DNA of 64,000 bases from an uncultured Faecalicatena sp. (GCA_902489075.1 CABTYO010000006.1:20893-84892); one strand, 5' to 3'. Positions 7,894-16,893 are shown, numbered from the stretch's first letter. Program-made: numbers and translations. The notes: generated by a model not told the origin, from the sequence alone.

Positions 7894-8592
7894 TTATTTC
7901 TTTTTCTCTTCACTTCTTGCAATCGCAGCCTTTACGTCGCCTTTAAAAAGTTCCCAGGCATCTTCATGGTCTACAAAATACTTTGGGCAGATCTTTCCGG
8001 TAACATCATAATGACGGATCACATCCTCCTCATCCAGCCCAAACTTTTTACACAGCCAGGCTGTGAGCTGCACTACAGACTTATAAGTCTCATCTGTAAA
8101 CTTTCCAGTCTCATCCGGGTGACAGCACTCAATCGACACCGTATCATGGTTCCTGCTGTTCGAAGCATAGGCCAGCTCCCAGGTTGGCACACATTGTATA
8201 ATCTCTCCATCCAGACCTACCACAAAATGACTGCTTACAGAAGTCTCATGGCTGTCTTTGAGTCCCTCAAAATAATCCCTGTTATTCTGCGCGGTGCTGC
8301 CCGGATTCGCCGTGTAATGAATCACAATACCCGTAATCGGATCCGACTCAATCCCCGGCCTGGAGTATTCATTCACATCCAGAAGCTGAACATCGATCTC
8401 TGGCTCTGAGGCATCCACCTTCACTCCTGTATTCTTTTTACTTTTATTCCGGTCCGCTGCACAGGAATAAATCCCAAGAGCAATTGTCAGTATTACCAGG
8501 AGCAGAATTCCTCCATATATCACTTTTGATTTCTTATCCATTCTTATGTGCCTTAACCAATTGGCATATTTTCTTCTGCGTCTCCTCTTCAT
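7894..8592 (-). CDS. Membrane-anchored N-acetylmuramoyl-L-alanine amidase (Amidase_2)
   Basis: A 232-residue protein with a very basic N-terminus (KRRRRRK), one membrane segment at residues 24-44 and an extracellular Amidase_2 domain. The domain has IVIHYTANPGST (zinc ligand H92), SSHFVVGLDGEIIQCVP, the substrate segment RNHDTVSIECCHPDETGKF, and HYDVTGKICPKYF with ligands H194 and C202. It probably cleaves the amide bond between N-acetylmuramic acid and the peptide stem of peptidoglycan, tethered to the outer membrane face. CSC after the membrane segment is not a convincing lipobox, so I treat it as an anchored protein. AGGTGAGG lies before ATG. It appears monocistronic. Confidence 0.9.
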   Translation of the reverse strand: MKRRRRRKYANWLRHIRMDKKSKVIYGGILLLVILTIALGIYSCAADRNKSKKNTGVKVDASEPEIDVQLLDVNEYSRPGIESDPITGIVIHYTANPGSTAQNNRDYFEGLKDSHETSVSSHFVVGLDGEIIQCVPTWELAYASNSRNHDTVSIECCHPDETGKFTDETYKSVVQLTAWLCKKFGLDEEDVIRHYDVTGKICPKYFVDHEDAWELFKGDVKAAIARSEEKKK

Positions 8593-8720
8593 TCGTAAAA
8601 CCTCACCTTTTTATCTTTTATTATTCTAGCATAAAAAGTGAAGGGAAAGTTGAAAAATTCATGATATATTTATTAATTTTAAATACGTTTCCCCCTATCT
8701 CTGTATCAACACATAGAAAG

Positions 8721-8740
8721 AGGAAGGCTTCCGCCTTCCT
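8721..8740 (-). terminator. Hairpin downstream of the asparaginase gene
   Basis: AGGAAGGC and GCCTTCCT form an 8-bp stem with a 4-base loop. The minus-strand tail TCTTTCT is only moderately T-rich. Confidence 0.55.
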
Positions 8741-8750
8741 TTTACTCCTT

Positions 8751-9758
8751 CTATTCCTTTACTCCTGTATGTCTGAAACAATTTATATCTTCCTGAATAG
8801 GGCGATAGAATATTTCTTTAATCTCCGTGAAATCATCTGTCATTCCCGCAATCCACATAAGTTTTGTTATGACTGATTCCAAGGTCATATCAAATCCCTG
8901 TAATACTTGAAATTTTTCTACCATAGCTTTACCAACAGTATATACTTCCAGATCACTTCCATCATACATGACCTGTGTAGTTACAGCCATAATAATCCCT
9001 TTATCATACCATTTCTGAAAAAGCGGCATAAATGATACAGGTATTCCCGCGGCTCCATATCCTTCCATCACAACTACTCTAAAATGCTCTTCCACAAATT
9101 TATAATGCTCTGGCTGGATTCCAGGATAAAATTTAAGAAGAAAAATACTTTCCTCTAATTTATCGCTAAACTTCACAGTTTCATTTGTGGACAGTGGCTT
9201 ATAATATCGAAAGACAATTCCCTCTCTAATTATAGCAGCATCGGGATAGTTCATACTTTCAAATGCTTTAAACGCTTTACTTCTTACCTTTTTTACATGA
9301 TTACCCAGCATAGCTTTTCCGTCAAACACAACATATACGCCGGGCATCTCACTCTCTGCCGCAAATATACAGCTGTCATGCAAATTACGAACTGCATCTG
9401 TAACCCGATAATCTATCGGATACTGCGAACCTGTAACTACTATTGTCTTCCTGCTGTTTTGAATCATATAGGAAAGTGCAGATGACGTATATGCCAATGT
9501 ATCTGTGCCATGAACCACAACAAATCCGTCATACTTTTCATAATTCTCTTTAATCGCCTGTACAATCATGTACCAGTGATCTGGCCGGATATCACTGCTT
9601 TCTATATTAAAAATCTGCTGAACCACTATCCTGTATTTTCCTGATATTTCAGGTATAAAATCCAGCAGCTCACCACCCCCAATCTCCGGCTCCAACCCTC
9701 GTCCCTTATCCTGAGATACAATTGTGCCCCCTGTAGCAATCAAAAGTATTCTTTTCAT
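8751..9758 (-). CDS. ansA: Type I L-asparaginase
   Basis: A 335-residue cytoplasmic-type asparaginase that hydrolyses L-asparagine to aspartate and ammonia. It has the N-terminal nucleophile motif ATGGTIVS, the second active-site motif VVHGTDTLAYTSSALS with the T-D pair, and GSQYPIDYRVTDAVRN. No signal peptide is present, which points to the type I cytoplasmic form. ATG overlaps the stop of the upstream symporter gene by four bases, so both are translated together. It is the last gene of a three-gene operon (ureohydrolase, symporter, asparaginase) and is followed by a hairpin. Asparagine is the likely but unproven substrate. Confidence 0.9.
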   Translation of the reverse strand: MKRILLIATGGTIVSQDKGRGLEPEIGGGELLDFIPEISGKYRIVVQQIFNIESSDIRPDHWYMIVQAIKENYEKYDGFVVVHGTDTLAYTSSALSYMIQNSRKTIVVTGSQYPIDYRVTDAVRNLHDSCIFAAESEMPGVYVVFDGKAMLGNHVKKVRSKAFKAFESMNYPDAAIIREGIVFRYYKPLSTNETVKFSDKLEESIFLLKFYPGIQPEHYKFVEEHFRVVVMEGYGAAGIPVSFMPLFQKWYDKGIIMAVTTQVMYDGSDLEVYTVGKAMVEKFQVLQGFDMTLESVITKLMWIAGMTDDFTEIKEIFYRPIQEDINCFRHTGVKE

Positions 9759-11167
9759 ATTGACCTCTCTCCCTTTTTATGCCAGCACTCTGCTGCTTCC
9801 AGCCCTTCTATTCCATCAGATACAAAAACAGGGTCTTTTCCTTCCTTCTTCTGCTTCTGATAATCGTCTGCGGCCTTCATCGCTTTACCGCCCAGGAAAA
9901 CTAAAGATACCATATTAATACATACAATGACTGCACAGAACAAATCAGCGATATTCCACATCAAATCAACTCCCGTTATCCCCCCCAGAAAGATTGCAGC
10001 AACAAAAATACTTCGATATACATTGCGTCCCTTCATTCCTTTTGTAAGAAAAGCAAGACAGGATTCACCACAATAATAATTCGACATAATTGACGTAAAA
10101 CAAAACATAAAAATGCATAATGAAAGTACAATTCCTGCCCACTCACCTAAAGATGAGGTAAACGCCAACTGGGAAAGTTCAATCCCTACAAGCTGGCTTT
10201 CTCCATAGACTCCTGAAAGTATGATAACAAAAGCTGTTAAAGTACATACTACGATCGTATCAATAAAAACAGAAAAAATTCCTAGCACACCTTGTTTTAC
10301 CGGATGTGAAACCTCTGCAGCCGCTCCTGCCGTAGGCGCATCCCCCTGCCCTGCCCCATTAGAAAAAACGCCTCGCTTCAGCCCCTGATAAATAACAGTT
10401 CCCAGAGCAGCTCCTCCTACCGCATTCATATGAAAAGCCTGTGAAAATATAAGTGCAATCATAGATGGCACTTTCTGTATATTGAACACTAAAACTGCCA
10501 ATGCCAGGACAAAATAGATAAGGGTCATCAATGGTACTCCACGTTCTGCAACTTTTGCAATGCGCTTTACCCCTCCAAATATGATCAGTGCAATTAAAAC
10601 AGCAACTACAATTGCCGTGGCTATCTTTGGCATTCCCATAGCCTGACCAACTGAAAGTGAGATCGTATTCGCTTGTAACGCTGCTAATGCGAACCCAAGG
10701 GAAATTATCATACTAACAGCATATATAACTCCAAGCCAGCGTTTGCCGAGTCCTTTTTCCATATAGTAGGAGGGACCACCCCGGAACACTTCCCCTTCTC
10801 GTATTTTATACATCTGTGATAATGTATTTTCCAAAAAGGAAGTAACCATTCCTAAAACTGCAATCAGCCACATCCAGAATACCGCTCCCGGTCCCCCTAC
10901 TACAATCGCCATCGCTACTCCTGCCACATTGCCTGTCCCAATACATCCTCCCAGAGTGATGCACAGCGCCTGAAAACCGGACACCCCCTTTTTATCAACA
11001 CCCTTTCCAGCATGATTTTTAACTAAACGTAATGCTTCCGGGAAAAGACGGATCTGTATAAACTTTGTCCTGAAGCCATAATAGATACCTAAAAATACTG
11101 CGAGTATCAAAACCAGATTCCATACACCGCCACCTAAATCCAATATCAGATTATTCATTTTCTCCAT
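9755..11167 (-). CDS. AGCS family sodium:alanine/amino acid symporter
   Basis: A 470-residue polytopic membrane protein with about 11 membrane segments. The AGCS hallmarks GCIGTGNVAGVAMAIVVGGP, FWMWLIAVLGMVTSFLEN and GRGxP-like FSNGAGQGDAPTAGAAAE are all present, the last being the conserved G-x-G-x-A-P region of the family. It imports a small amino acid with sodium. ATG 11167 is used because GGAAGG lies nine bases before it; an in-frame GTG at 11176 touches that ribosome site. It lies 34 bases after the ureohydrolase and overlaps the asparaginase start by four bases. The neighbours suggest uptake of a nitrogen-rich amino acid rather than alanine only. Confidence 0.9.
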   Translation of the reverse strand: MEKMNNLILDLGGGVWNLVLILAVFLGIYYGFRTKFIQIRLFPEALRLVKNHAGKGVDKKGVSGFQALCITLGGCIGTGNVAGVAMAIVVGGPGAVFWMWLIAVLGMVTSFLENTLSQMYKIREGEVFRGGPSYYMEKGLGKRWLGVIYAVSMIISLGFALAALQANTISLSVGQAMGMPKIATAIVVAVLIALIIFGGVKRIAKVAERGVPLMTLIYFVLALAVLVFNIQKVPSMIALIFSQAFHMNAVGGAALGTVIYQGLKRGVFSNGAGQGDAPTAGAAAEVSHPVKQGVLGIFSVFIDTIVVCTLTAFVIILSGVYGESQLVGIELSQLAFTSSLGEWAGIVLSLCIFMFCFTSIMSNYYCGESCLAFLTKGMKGRNVYRSIFVAAIFLGGITGVDLMWNIADLFCAVIVCINMVSLVFLGGKAMKAADDYQKQKKEGKDPVFVSDGIEGLEAAECWHKKGERSI

Positions 11168-11201
11168 CGACTTCACCCTTCCTTTGTATACATCCTATTT
11201 T

Positions 11202-12140
11202 CTAATTCCTCTTGTTCTTCATAATCTGTCCCATCAGGTTCAGCATTGTCATAGCTGCAACCCGTGGCGTAATCCCTGCCGGATCATACTGTGGTGCCAC
11301 TTCTACAAGATCAAAACCAACAATCTCTCCCATCTTACAAATCCCCGCAAGCATCTCTGCTACTTCATCATAATATAAACCGCCTGGTGAAGGGGACCCT
11401 ACTCCCGGAGCAATTGAAATATCATATCCGTCAATATCAATTGAGATAAAGTATTTTTCCGCCTTTGGTATTTTCTTTAGCACTCCCTCTGCGCCAATCT
11501 TATGTACCTCCTTTGCCGATACAAGAATGCTCCCATATGCCATGGCATCTTCAAAATCTGATCTTTTACTGGATCCCAATCCTCGAAGCCCAATCTGTAT
11601 CATCTGTCCTATATGATCCATTTCAGAAAGCCTTCTCATAGGACTTCCATTTCCATAATACTGTGGTCCCACATGATCCGTCCAATCCAAATGTGCATCA
11701 AAATGTATAATACAAACTTCACTATTCAGGCAGGATAATGCGCGTCCAATTGGAATTGTAATAGAATGATCTCCTCCCATAATTGCCGGTACTGCACCTT
11801 TTTTCAATATTCTCTGAACCGTGTCTTCAATACTTTGAAAAGAATATTCAATATCTCCATGCAGAACATCTACATCACCACAGTCTGCAATTTTAATAGG
11901 TGCTGCCAGAAGCTGTTCCTGATTTTCCGGATCATAAAATCCCGCATCCCCTCTCGCATAGTGTGTAGAAACCTCTCTGATCCTTCTGGGACCAAGTCTT
12001 GTACCGGACAAAAAGCCGACCCCCAGGTCATATGGTACCCCCAGCACCGCTATATCCGCATCTAATTCTTCTAAGTCCGTACAGATTGGATATTTTGCAA
12101 ATGAACAGATTCCAGTGATTGGTAAGTTTAATTTTCCCAT
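11202..12140 (-). CDS. Agmatinase/ureohydrolase family protein
   Basis: A 312-residue arginase-superfamily enzyme. All six dimanganese ligands are visible: H in GGDHSIT, D-H-D in HFDAHLDW, and D-D in SIDIDGYD. The family hydrolyses guanidino compounds to urea and an amine. Agmatinase is the default call, but the segment after DIDGYD reads ISIAPGVGSPSPGG, where agmatinases usually have P-x-x-APGTGTP, and NGSPMRRL replaces the common HGTPF. Guanidinobutyrase or another guanidino hydrolase is therefore equally possible. It heads an operon with an AGCS symporter and an asparaginase, opposite an Lrp-type regulator. Confidence 0.82.
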   Translation of the reverse strand: MGKLNLPITGICSFAKYPICTDLEELDADIAVLGVPYDLGVGFLSGTRLGPRRIREVSTHYARGDAGFYDPENQEQLLAAPIKIADCGDVDVLHGDIEYSFQSIEDTVQRILKKGAVPAIMGGDHSITIPIGRALSCLNSEVCIIHFDAHLDWTDHVGPQYYGNGSPMRRLSEMDHIGQMIQIGLRGLGSSKRSDFEDAMAYGSILVSAKEVHKIGAEGVLKKIPKAEKYFISIDIDGYDISIAPGVGSPSPGGLYYDEVAEMLAGICKMGEIVGFDLVEVAPQYDPAGITPRVAAMTMLNLMGQIMKNKRN

Positions 12141-12166
12141 ATTTCTTCCTCCTTTTTATGTATTTA

Positions 12167-12195
12167 ATATACAATTTTATGATTCTTTGGTATAT
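12167..12195. promoter_or_regulatory. Inverted repeat in the ureohydrolase-lrp divergent region
   Basis: ATATAC (12167-12172) and GTATAT (12190-12195) are inverted arms around 17 A+T-rich bases. The site lies between two divergent genes and is a weak candidate for Lrp binding. Confidence 0.3.
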
Positions 12196-12278
12196 AATTA
12201 AAAATAGCAAATAAAAAGAAAAAGGAAAAAAAGAAAGAAAAAACATATCGAAAACTTTTTATTTTAAGGAGCTGCCAC

Positions 12279-12722
12279 ATGGACCGAACAGATTATCAGA
12301 TTTTAAAAATATTACAGCAAAATGCAAGAACAACAATTAAACAAATCAGCATTGAAGTAAACCTTTCTCCTCCCTCTGTCACCGAACGTATTCACCGTTT
12401 GGAAGAATCCGGGGTTATATTAGGCTATCATGCCCGTGTAAACCCACTCAAACTTTCAAAAAACTTAATTGCGTTTATTGGAGTAGATGTGGTTCCAGAA
12501 CGTTATACAAGCTTTACTTCCTTCTGCAACACCTGTCCTTTCATTTTGGAACATCATCGAGTAATAGGAGTCCACAATGCCATGCTTTTGACAGCACTCC
12601 ACAATACTGCTGAGCTGGAATCTCTGATTGACAGTCTGAAACGATATGGGACAACAAGTTCCTCCATAATCCTTTCTACTGTCTTTGACCATAAATCTCT
12701 CAATGATACTGATTTACCTTAG
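12279..12722 (+). CDS. Lrp/AsnC family transcriptional regulator
   Basis: A 147-residue regulator. Residues 1-60 form the AsnC-type helix-turn-helix (MDRTDYQILKILQQNARTT, IEVNLSPPSVTERIHRLEES, GVILGYHARVNP), and residues 65-140 form the ligand-sensing RAM-like domain. AAGGAG lies nine bases before ATG. It is transcribed away from the ureohydrolase-symporter-asparaginase operon, which makes that operon its most likely target, with an amino acid as effector. This is inferred from position. A strong two-way terminator separates it from guaB. Confidence 0.9.
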   Translation: MDRTDYQILKILQQNARTTIKQISIEVNLSPPSVTERIHRLEESGVILGYHARVNPLKLSKNLIAFIGVDVVPERYTSFTSFCNTCPFILEHHRVIGVHNAMLLTALHNTAELESLIDSLKRYGTTSSSIILSTVFDHKSLNDTDLP

Positions 12723-12784
12723 GGAGCGATCAGCAGCACTGAATAAAACGCAAAAATATTTTTATCCTGCCATTATGCAAATAA

Positions 12785-12828
12785 AAAATACCAGAAATGT
12801 GCTTTTAAATTTCACATTCCTGGTATTT
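12785..12828. terminator. Bidirectional terminator between lrp and guaB
   Basis: AAAATACCAGAAATGTG and CACATTCCTGGTATTTTT pair over 16 bases with one mismatch, flanked by A-runs on the left and T-runs on the right. It can therefore end both converging transcripts. Confidence 0.85.
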
Positions 12829-12832
12829 TTAC

Positions 12833-14287
12833 TTATTCATCTACACTATAGTTCGGAGCTTCTTTTGTAATATGGATATCATGCGGATGGCTTTCCTTCA
12901 ATGAAGCCGCAGAAATCTTCACAAACTGTCCATTCTGCTTCAAATCTTCAATCGTCGGTGTTCCGCAGTATCCCATACCGGAACGTAAGCCGCCCATCAG
13001 CTGGAATACAGTATCTTCAACCGTTCCTTTATATGCGACACGTCCCTCAACACCTTCCGGTACGAGTTTCTTCGCATCTGCCTGGAAATATCTGTCCTTA
13101 CTTCCATTCTCCATGGCAGCGATGGAGCCCATACCGCGGTAAACTTTATATTTTCTTCCCTGATATAATTCAAATGTTCCAGGGCTCTCGTCACATCCTG
13201 CAAAGATACTTCCCATCATACATACATTCGCACCTGCTGCGATTGCCTTGGTCATATCTCCTGAATACTTGATTCCGCCGTCTGCGATGATCGGAATTCC
13301 GTATTCCTTTGCCACTTCATAGCAGTTCATAACTGCTGTGATCTGAGGTACGCCGATTCCTGCCACAATACGTGTCGTACAGATAGATCCTGGTCCGATT
13401 CCAACCTTGACTGCATCTACGCCTGCCTCGATCAGAGCCTTTGCTGCTGCACCTGTTGCAACATTTCCTGCAATAACCTGAAGATCCGGATACTTTTCCT
13501 TTACCATGCGGACCGTGCGGATTACATTTGCAGAATGTCCGTGTGCAGAGTCCATAACCACAACGTCAACCTTCGCATTAACCAGGGCTTCCACACGCTC
13601 CAGGCAGTTTGCTGTGATACCGATCGCAGCACCGCAGAGCAGACGTCCCTGTGAATCCTTTGCAGATAACGGATACTTGATCTGCTTTTCAATATCCTTA
13701 ATGGTGATCAATCCCTTTAAATTGCCTTCATCATCGACGATCGGAAGCTTTTCCTTTCTCGCTTTCGCAAGAATCTTCTTAGCCTCCTCCAGTGTAATAC
13801 CTTCCTTCGCTGTGATCAGCCCCTCAGAAGTCATGGATTCTTTAATCTTCTTCGAGAAATCTTCTTCGAACTTCAAATCACGGTTTGTAATAATTCCGAC
13901 CAGTTTCTTTCCCTCTGTGATCGGCACACCTGAAATACGGAACTTTGCCATCAGATTATTGGCATCCTCCAGTGTATGCTCCGGTGACAGATAAAAAGGA
14001 TCCGTGATTACCCCATTCTCAGATCTCTTTACCTTATCCACCTCTTCTGCCTGCTGCTCAATAGACATATTTTTATGAATAATACCAATCCCGCCCTGAC
14101 GAGCCATCGCGATAGCCATACGGTGCTCAGTAACCGTATCCATGCCTGCACTCATCATCGGGATATTCAGTCGAATACTTTTCGTCAAATTCGTTGAAAG
14201 ATCAACCTGGTTTGGAATCACCTCTGAATATGCCGGAACCAAAAGCACGTCATCAAATGTAATACCCTCTCCAATAATTTTACCCAT
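12833..14287 (-). CDS. guaB: IMP dehydrogenase
   Basis: GuaB oxidises IMP to XMP with NAD, the committed step of guanine nucleotide synthesis. The 484-residue protein has the expected length. Residues 1-90 and 200-484 form the barrel, interrupted by two CBS domains at about 92-205 (DPFYLSPEHTLEDANN, MTSEGLITAKEGITLEEA). The active-site loop GIGPGSICTTRIVAG contains the catalytic cysteine, and ADGGIKYSGD, GSIFAGCDESPG and YRGMGSIAAM follow. A consensus promoter lies 53-81 bases upstream. GTP pools are sensed by CodY, encoded at 17.5-18.3 kb, but no CodY box is obvious here. Confidence 0.97.
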   Translation of the reverse strand: MGKIIGEGITFDDVLLVPAYSEVIPNQVDLSTNLTKSIRLNIPMMSAGMDTVTEHRMAIAMARQGGIGIIHKNMSIEQQAEEVDKVKRSENGVITDPFYLSPEHTLEDANNLMAKFRISGVPITEGKKLVGIITNRDLKFEEDFSKKIKESMTSEGLITAKEGITLEEAKKILAKARKEKLPIVDDEGNLKGLITIKDIEKQIKYPLSAKDSQGRLLCGAAIGITANCLERVEALVNAKVDVVVMDSAHGHSANVIRTVRMVKEKYPDLQVIAGNVATGAAAKALIEAGVDAVKVGIGPGSICTTRIVAGIGVPQITAVMNCYEVAKEYGIPIIADGGIKYSGDMTKAIAAGANVCMMGSIFAGCDESPGTFELYQGRKYKVYRGMGSIAAMENGSKDRYFQADAKKLVPEGVEGRVAYKGTVEDTVFQLMGGLRSGMGYCGTPTIEDLKQNGQFVKISAASLKESHPHDIHITKEAPNYSVDE

Positions 14288-14339
14288 GATTTCACATCCT
14301 CCATTCTTCCTCAGTTAGTATTTGAATATTTTAACTGAT

Positions 14340-14368
14340 ATAGTACAAAACTTCTCCATAATTGTCAA
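14340..14368 (-). promoter_or_regulatory. Promoter of guaB
   Basis: On the minus strand TTGACA (14363-14368), a 17-base spacer and TACTAT (14340-14345). Confidence 0.8.
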
Positions 14369-14391
14369 GGTATTCCTGAACCATAACTCAA

Positions 14392-14407
14392 AAATTAGTA
14401 CTAATTT
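14392..14407. promoter_or_regulatory. 16-bp perfect palindrome upstream of the guaB promoter
   Basis: AAATTAGTACTAATTT is fully symmetric and lies 23 bases upstream of the -35 box of guaB. It may be an operator or activator site. It shares the core TAGTAC/GTACTA with the GntR operator at 1088-1107. Confidence 0.4.
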
Positions 14408-14507
14408 ATTTTAAACGCCATTATTAAGTATCACTTATAAAAACATTGAGATACCAAAAAATCCGTCTTTTCCCGTTCGCCCCCCTCAGAAAGAAATCTC
14501 TCCCTCC

Positions 14508-14815
14508 TGTTGAGCCAAGATAAGGAGATGGGGGACCTGTCCTCTCCCCACCGGAAGGGTCTTTTCAGAATCCTTAAAGCGGATGATTAGAAGTTCTTAT
14601 AGAAAAAGGCATGCTCAGGAGGGATGAAATTTGATCCACAAGATCAAATTTCAGGACATACTAAGCCGGGAAAATATCGATTTTCCCGGCTTATCTGTCC
14701 GTGCCCTTCTGAGCACGCCTTTTTCTATTAGAACTTCTTCATCAAGCGGTCGGATTCCGAAAAGCCCCTTCCGGTGGGGAGAGGGCAGGTCCCCCATCTC
14801 CTTATCGTCCCAACA
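14508..14815. repeat. Giant near-perfect palindromic element 1 (about 308 bp)
   Basis: This fills most of the 550-base gap between groEL and guaB. Outer arms 14519-14573 and 14752-14806 match over 55 bases with three differences, extended by TGTTG (14508-14512) and CAACA (14811-14815). A second pair, 14590-14623 with 14704-14737, matches over 34 bases with three differences. At the tip are two separate hairpins: TGAAATTTGATC/GATCAAATTTCA (14625-14653) and TAAGCCGGGAAAAT/ATTTTCCCGGCTTA (14662-14693). The fold is a long rod ending in a fork. It begins 22 bases after the groEL stop. There is no open frame of note, no transposase and no T-run after the stem. Confidence 0.9.
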
Positions 14816-14837
14816 ATCTAATACATTTCTTCCGCTC

Positions 14838-16463
14838 TTACATCATTCCCATTCCGCCTGCGCCGCCTGCCGGCATTGCTGGTGTATCTTCTTTAATAGT
14901 AGATACTACGGATTCTGTTGTCAGTAATGTAGAAGCTACGCTTGTTGCATTCTGTAATGCACTTCTTGTTACCTTTGCAGGGTCCAGGATTCCTTCCTGT
15001 ACCATGTCTACATATTCCTCTTTATAAGCATCAAATCCAACTCCCGGCTCTGATTCTCTTACTTTGTTGATGATGACAGCGCCTTCAAGTCCTGCGTTTG
15101 TTGCAATGTGGAACAGTGGTGCTTCCAGTGCCTTTAATACAACCTTAGCACCAGTCTTCTCATCTCCGTCCAGTGTCTCTGCAAGTGCAGCTACTTCTTT
15201 TGCTGCGTGGATATATGCAGATCCGCCTCCTGCGATGATTCCTTCTTCAACAGCAGCTCTTGTAGCGTTCAGAGCATCTTCCATGCGGAGTTTTGCTTCC
15301 TTCATCTCTGTCTCTGTTGCAGCACCTACACGGATTACTGCTACGCCGCCTGCCAGTTTTGCAAGTCTTTCCTGTAATTTCTCTTTGTCAAATTCAGATG
15401 TTGTCTCTTCGATTCCTTTTTTGATCTGGGCAACTCTGTCTTCGATTGCTTTCTTATCTCCACAGCCGTCTACGATAACTGTATTTTCCTTCTGAACCTT
15501 TACAGATTTTGCACGTCCAAGCTGATCCATTGTTGCTTCTTTTAAGTCCATTCCAAGCTCTTCGGAGATTACCTGTCCGCCTGTCAGGATTGCGATATCC
15601 TGCAGCATCTCTTTTCTTCTGTCACCATATCCAGGTGCTTTCACAGCTACTACGTTGAATGTTCCACGCAGCTTGTTAACGATCAATGTTGTCAGTGCCT
15701 CACCTTCGATATCCTCAGCAATGATCAGAAGTCTTGCGCCGGACTGAACGATCTGCTCTAACAGTGGCAGGATCTCCTGAATATTGGAAATCTTCTTATC
15801 TGTGATCAGAATGTATGGCTCATCCAGGTTTGCTTCCATTTTCTCCATATCTGTTGCCATATATGCGGAAATGTATCCACGGTCAAACTGCATACCTTCT
15901 ACCAGGTCAAGCTCTGTCAGCATGGTCTTGGACTCTTCGATTGTGATAACACCGTCGTTGGAAACCTTCTCCATAGCGTCTGCTACCATCTGTCCTACGG
16001 AATCATCTCCTGAAGAAACTGCTGCAACTCTTGCGATCTGCTCTTTATCTTTTACCTTGCTGCTCATCTTAGCGATTGCTTCAACAGCAACATCTGTAGC
16101 TTTCTTCATACCTTTACGAAGAACGATCGGGTTAGCGCCTGCTTCCAGGTTCTTCATTCCTTCATGAACCATTGCCTGAGCAAGAACAGTAGCTGTTGTT
16201 GTACCGTCACCTGCTACGTCATTTGTCTTGGAAGCAACTTCTTTGATCAGCTGTGCTCCCATGTTCTCGAATCCGTCTTCCAGCTCGATCTCTTTTGCGA
16301 TAGTCACACCATCATTCGTGATAAGCGGTGCACCGAATGATTTGTCAAGTACGACATTTCTTCCTTTTGGTCCTAATGTTACTCTTACTGTATCAGCCAG
16401 TTTGTTCACACCTTTTTCTAATGCTGCTCTGGCTTCTGATCCATATTTGATTTCCTTTGCCAT
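14838..16463 (-). CDS. groEL: Chaperonin GroEL (60 kDa)
   Basis: GroEL forms the double-ring ATP-driven folding chamber with GroES. The 541-residue protein has the family landmarks AKEIKYGSEAR, VTLGPKGRNVVLDKSFG, NDVAGDGTTTATVLA, the ATP-site GDDS segment, and the C-terminal GGAGGMGMM tail. ATG 16463 is chosen because AGGAG lies eight bases before it; a GTG at 16472 overlaps the ribosome site. It lies 115 bases after groES, under the same CIRCE-controlled promoter. A giant palindrome begins 22 bases after its stop codon. Confidence 0.98.
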   Translation of the reverse strand: MAKEIKYGSEARAALEKGVNKLADTVRVTLGPKGRNVVLDKSFGAPLITNDGVTIAKEIELEDGFENMGAQLIKEVASKTNDVAGDGTTTATVLAQAMVHEGMKNLEAGANPIVLRKGMKKATDVAVEAIAKMSSKVKDKEQIARVAAVSSGDDSVGQMVADAMEKVSNDGVITIEESKTMLTELDLVEGMQFDRGYISAYMATDMEKMEANLDEPYILITDKKISNIQEILPLLEQIVQSGARLLIIAEDIEGEALTTLIVNKLRGTFNVVAVKAPGYGDRRKEMLQDIAILTGGQVISEELGMDLKEATMDQLGRAKSVKVQKENTVIVDGCGDKKAIEDRVAQIKKGIEETTSEFDKEKLQERLAKLAGGVAVIRVGAATETEMKEAKLRMEDALNATRAAVEEGIIAGGGSAYIHAAKEVAALAETLDGDEKTGAKVVLKALEAPLFHIATNAGLEGAVIINKVRESEPGVGFDAYKEEYVDMVQEGILDPAKVTRSALQNATSVASTLLTTESVVSTIKEDTPAMPAGGAGGMGMM

Positions 16464-16578
16464 GTCTGTCACTCCTCTTTCCTATTCTTATCTGAATCTT
16501 TTATTCCCTGAATTCACTGTTACCATGCAATTGATTTACAAATTTTCTTATTCTTTTATGGTTTATTTACAGAATTGA

Positions 16579-16866
16579 TTATTCTTCCACAATTGCTAAA
16601 ATATCACTCTGCTTAACGATGATGTATTCTTCTTTGTCAAGTTCTACATCTGTTCCTGCATATTTGGAGTAGATTACTTTATCCCCGACTTTAACCTGCA
16701 TTGTCACTTCTTTTCCATCTATATTTCCACCAGGTCCAACTGCGATAACTTCTGCTTCCTGCGGCTTCTCTTTTGCCTGACCCGGCAGTACAATACCTGA
16801 TTTTGTTGTCTCTTCTGCTTCTAATTGCTTTAATACAATCTTGTCACCCAATGGTACTAATTTCAT
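16579..16866 (-). CDS. groES: Co-chaperonin GroES (10 kDa)
   Basis: A 95-residue GroES that caps the GroEL ring. The N-terminal KLVPLGDKIVLKQLEAEE, the mobile-loop region TKSGIVLPGQAKEKPQEA and GDKVIYSKYAGTDVELDKEEYIIVKQSDILA fit the family from end to end. AGGAGG precedes the start codon. It is the first gene of the groESL operon, 27 bases after a perfect CIRCE operator, so it should be repressed by HrcA and induced by heat or protein misfolding. hrcA is not in this window. Confidence 0.98.
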   Translation of the reverse strand: MKLVPLGDKIVLKQLEAEETTKSGIVLPGQAKEKPQEAEVIAVGPGGNIDGKEVTMQVKVGDKVIYSKYAGTDVELDKEEYIIVKQSDILAIVEE

Positions 16867-16893
16867 AGTAATTCCTCCTTAATTTTCGTTTTA

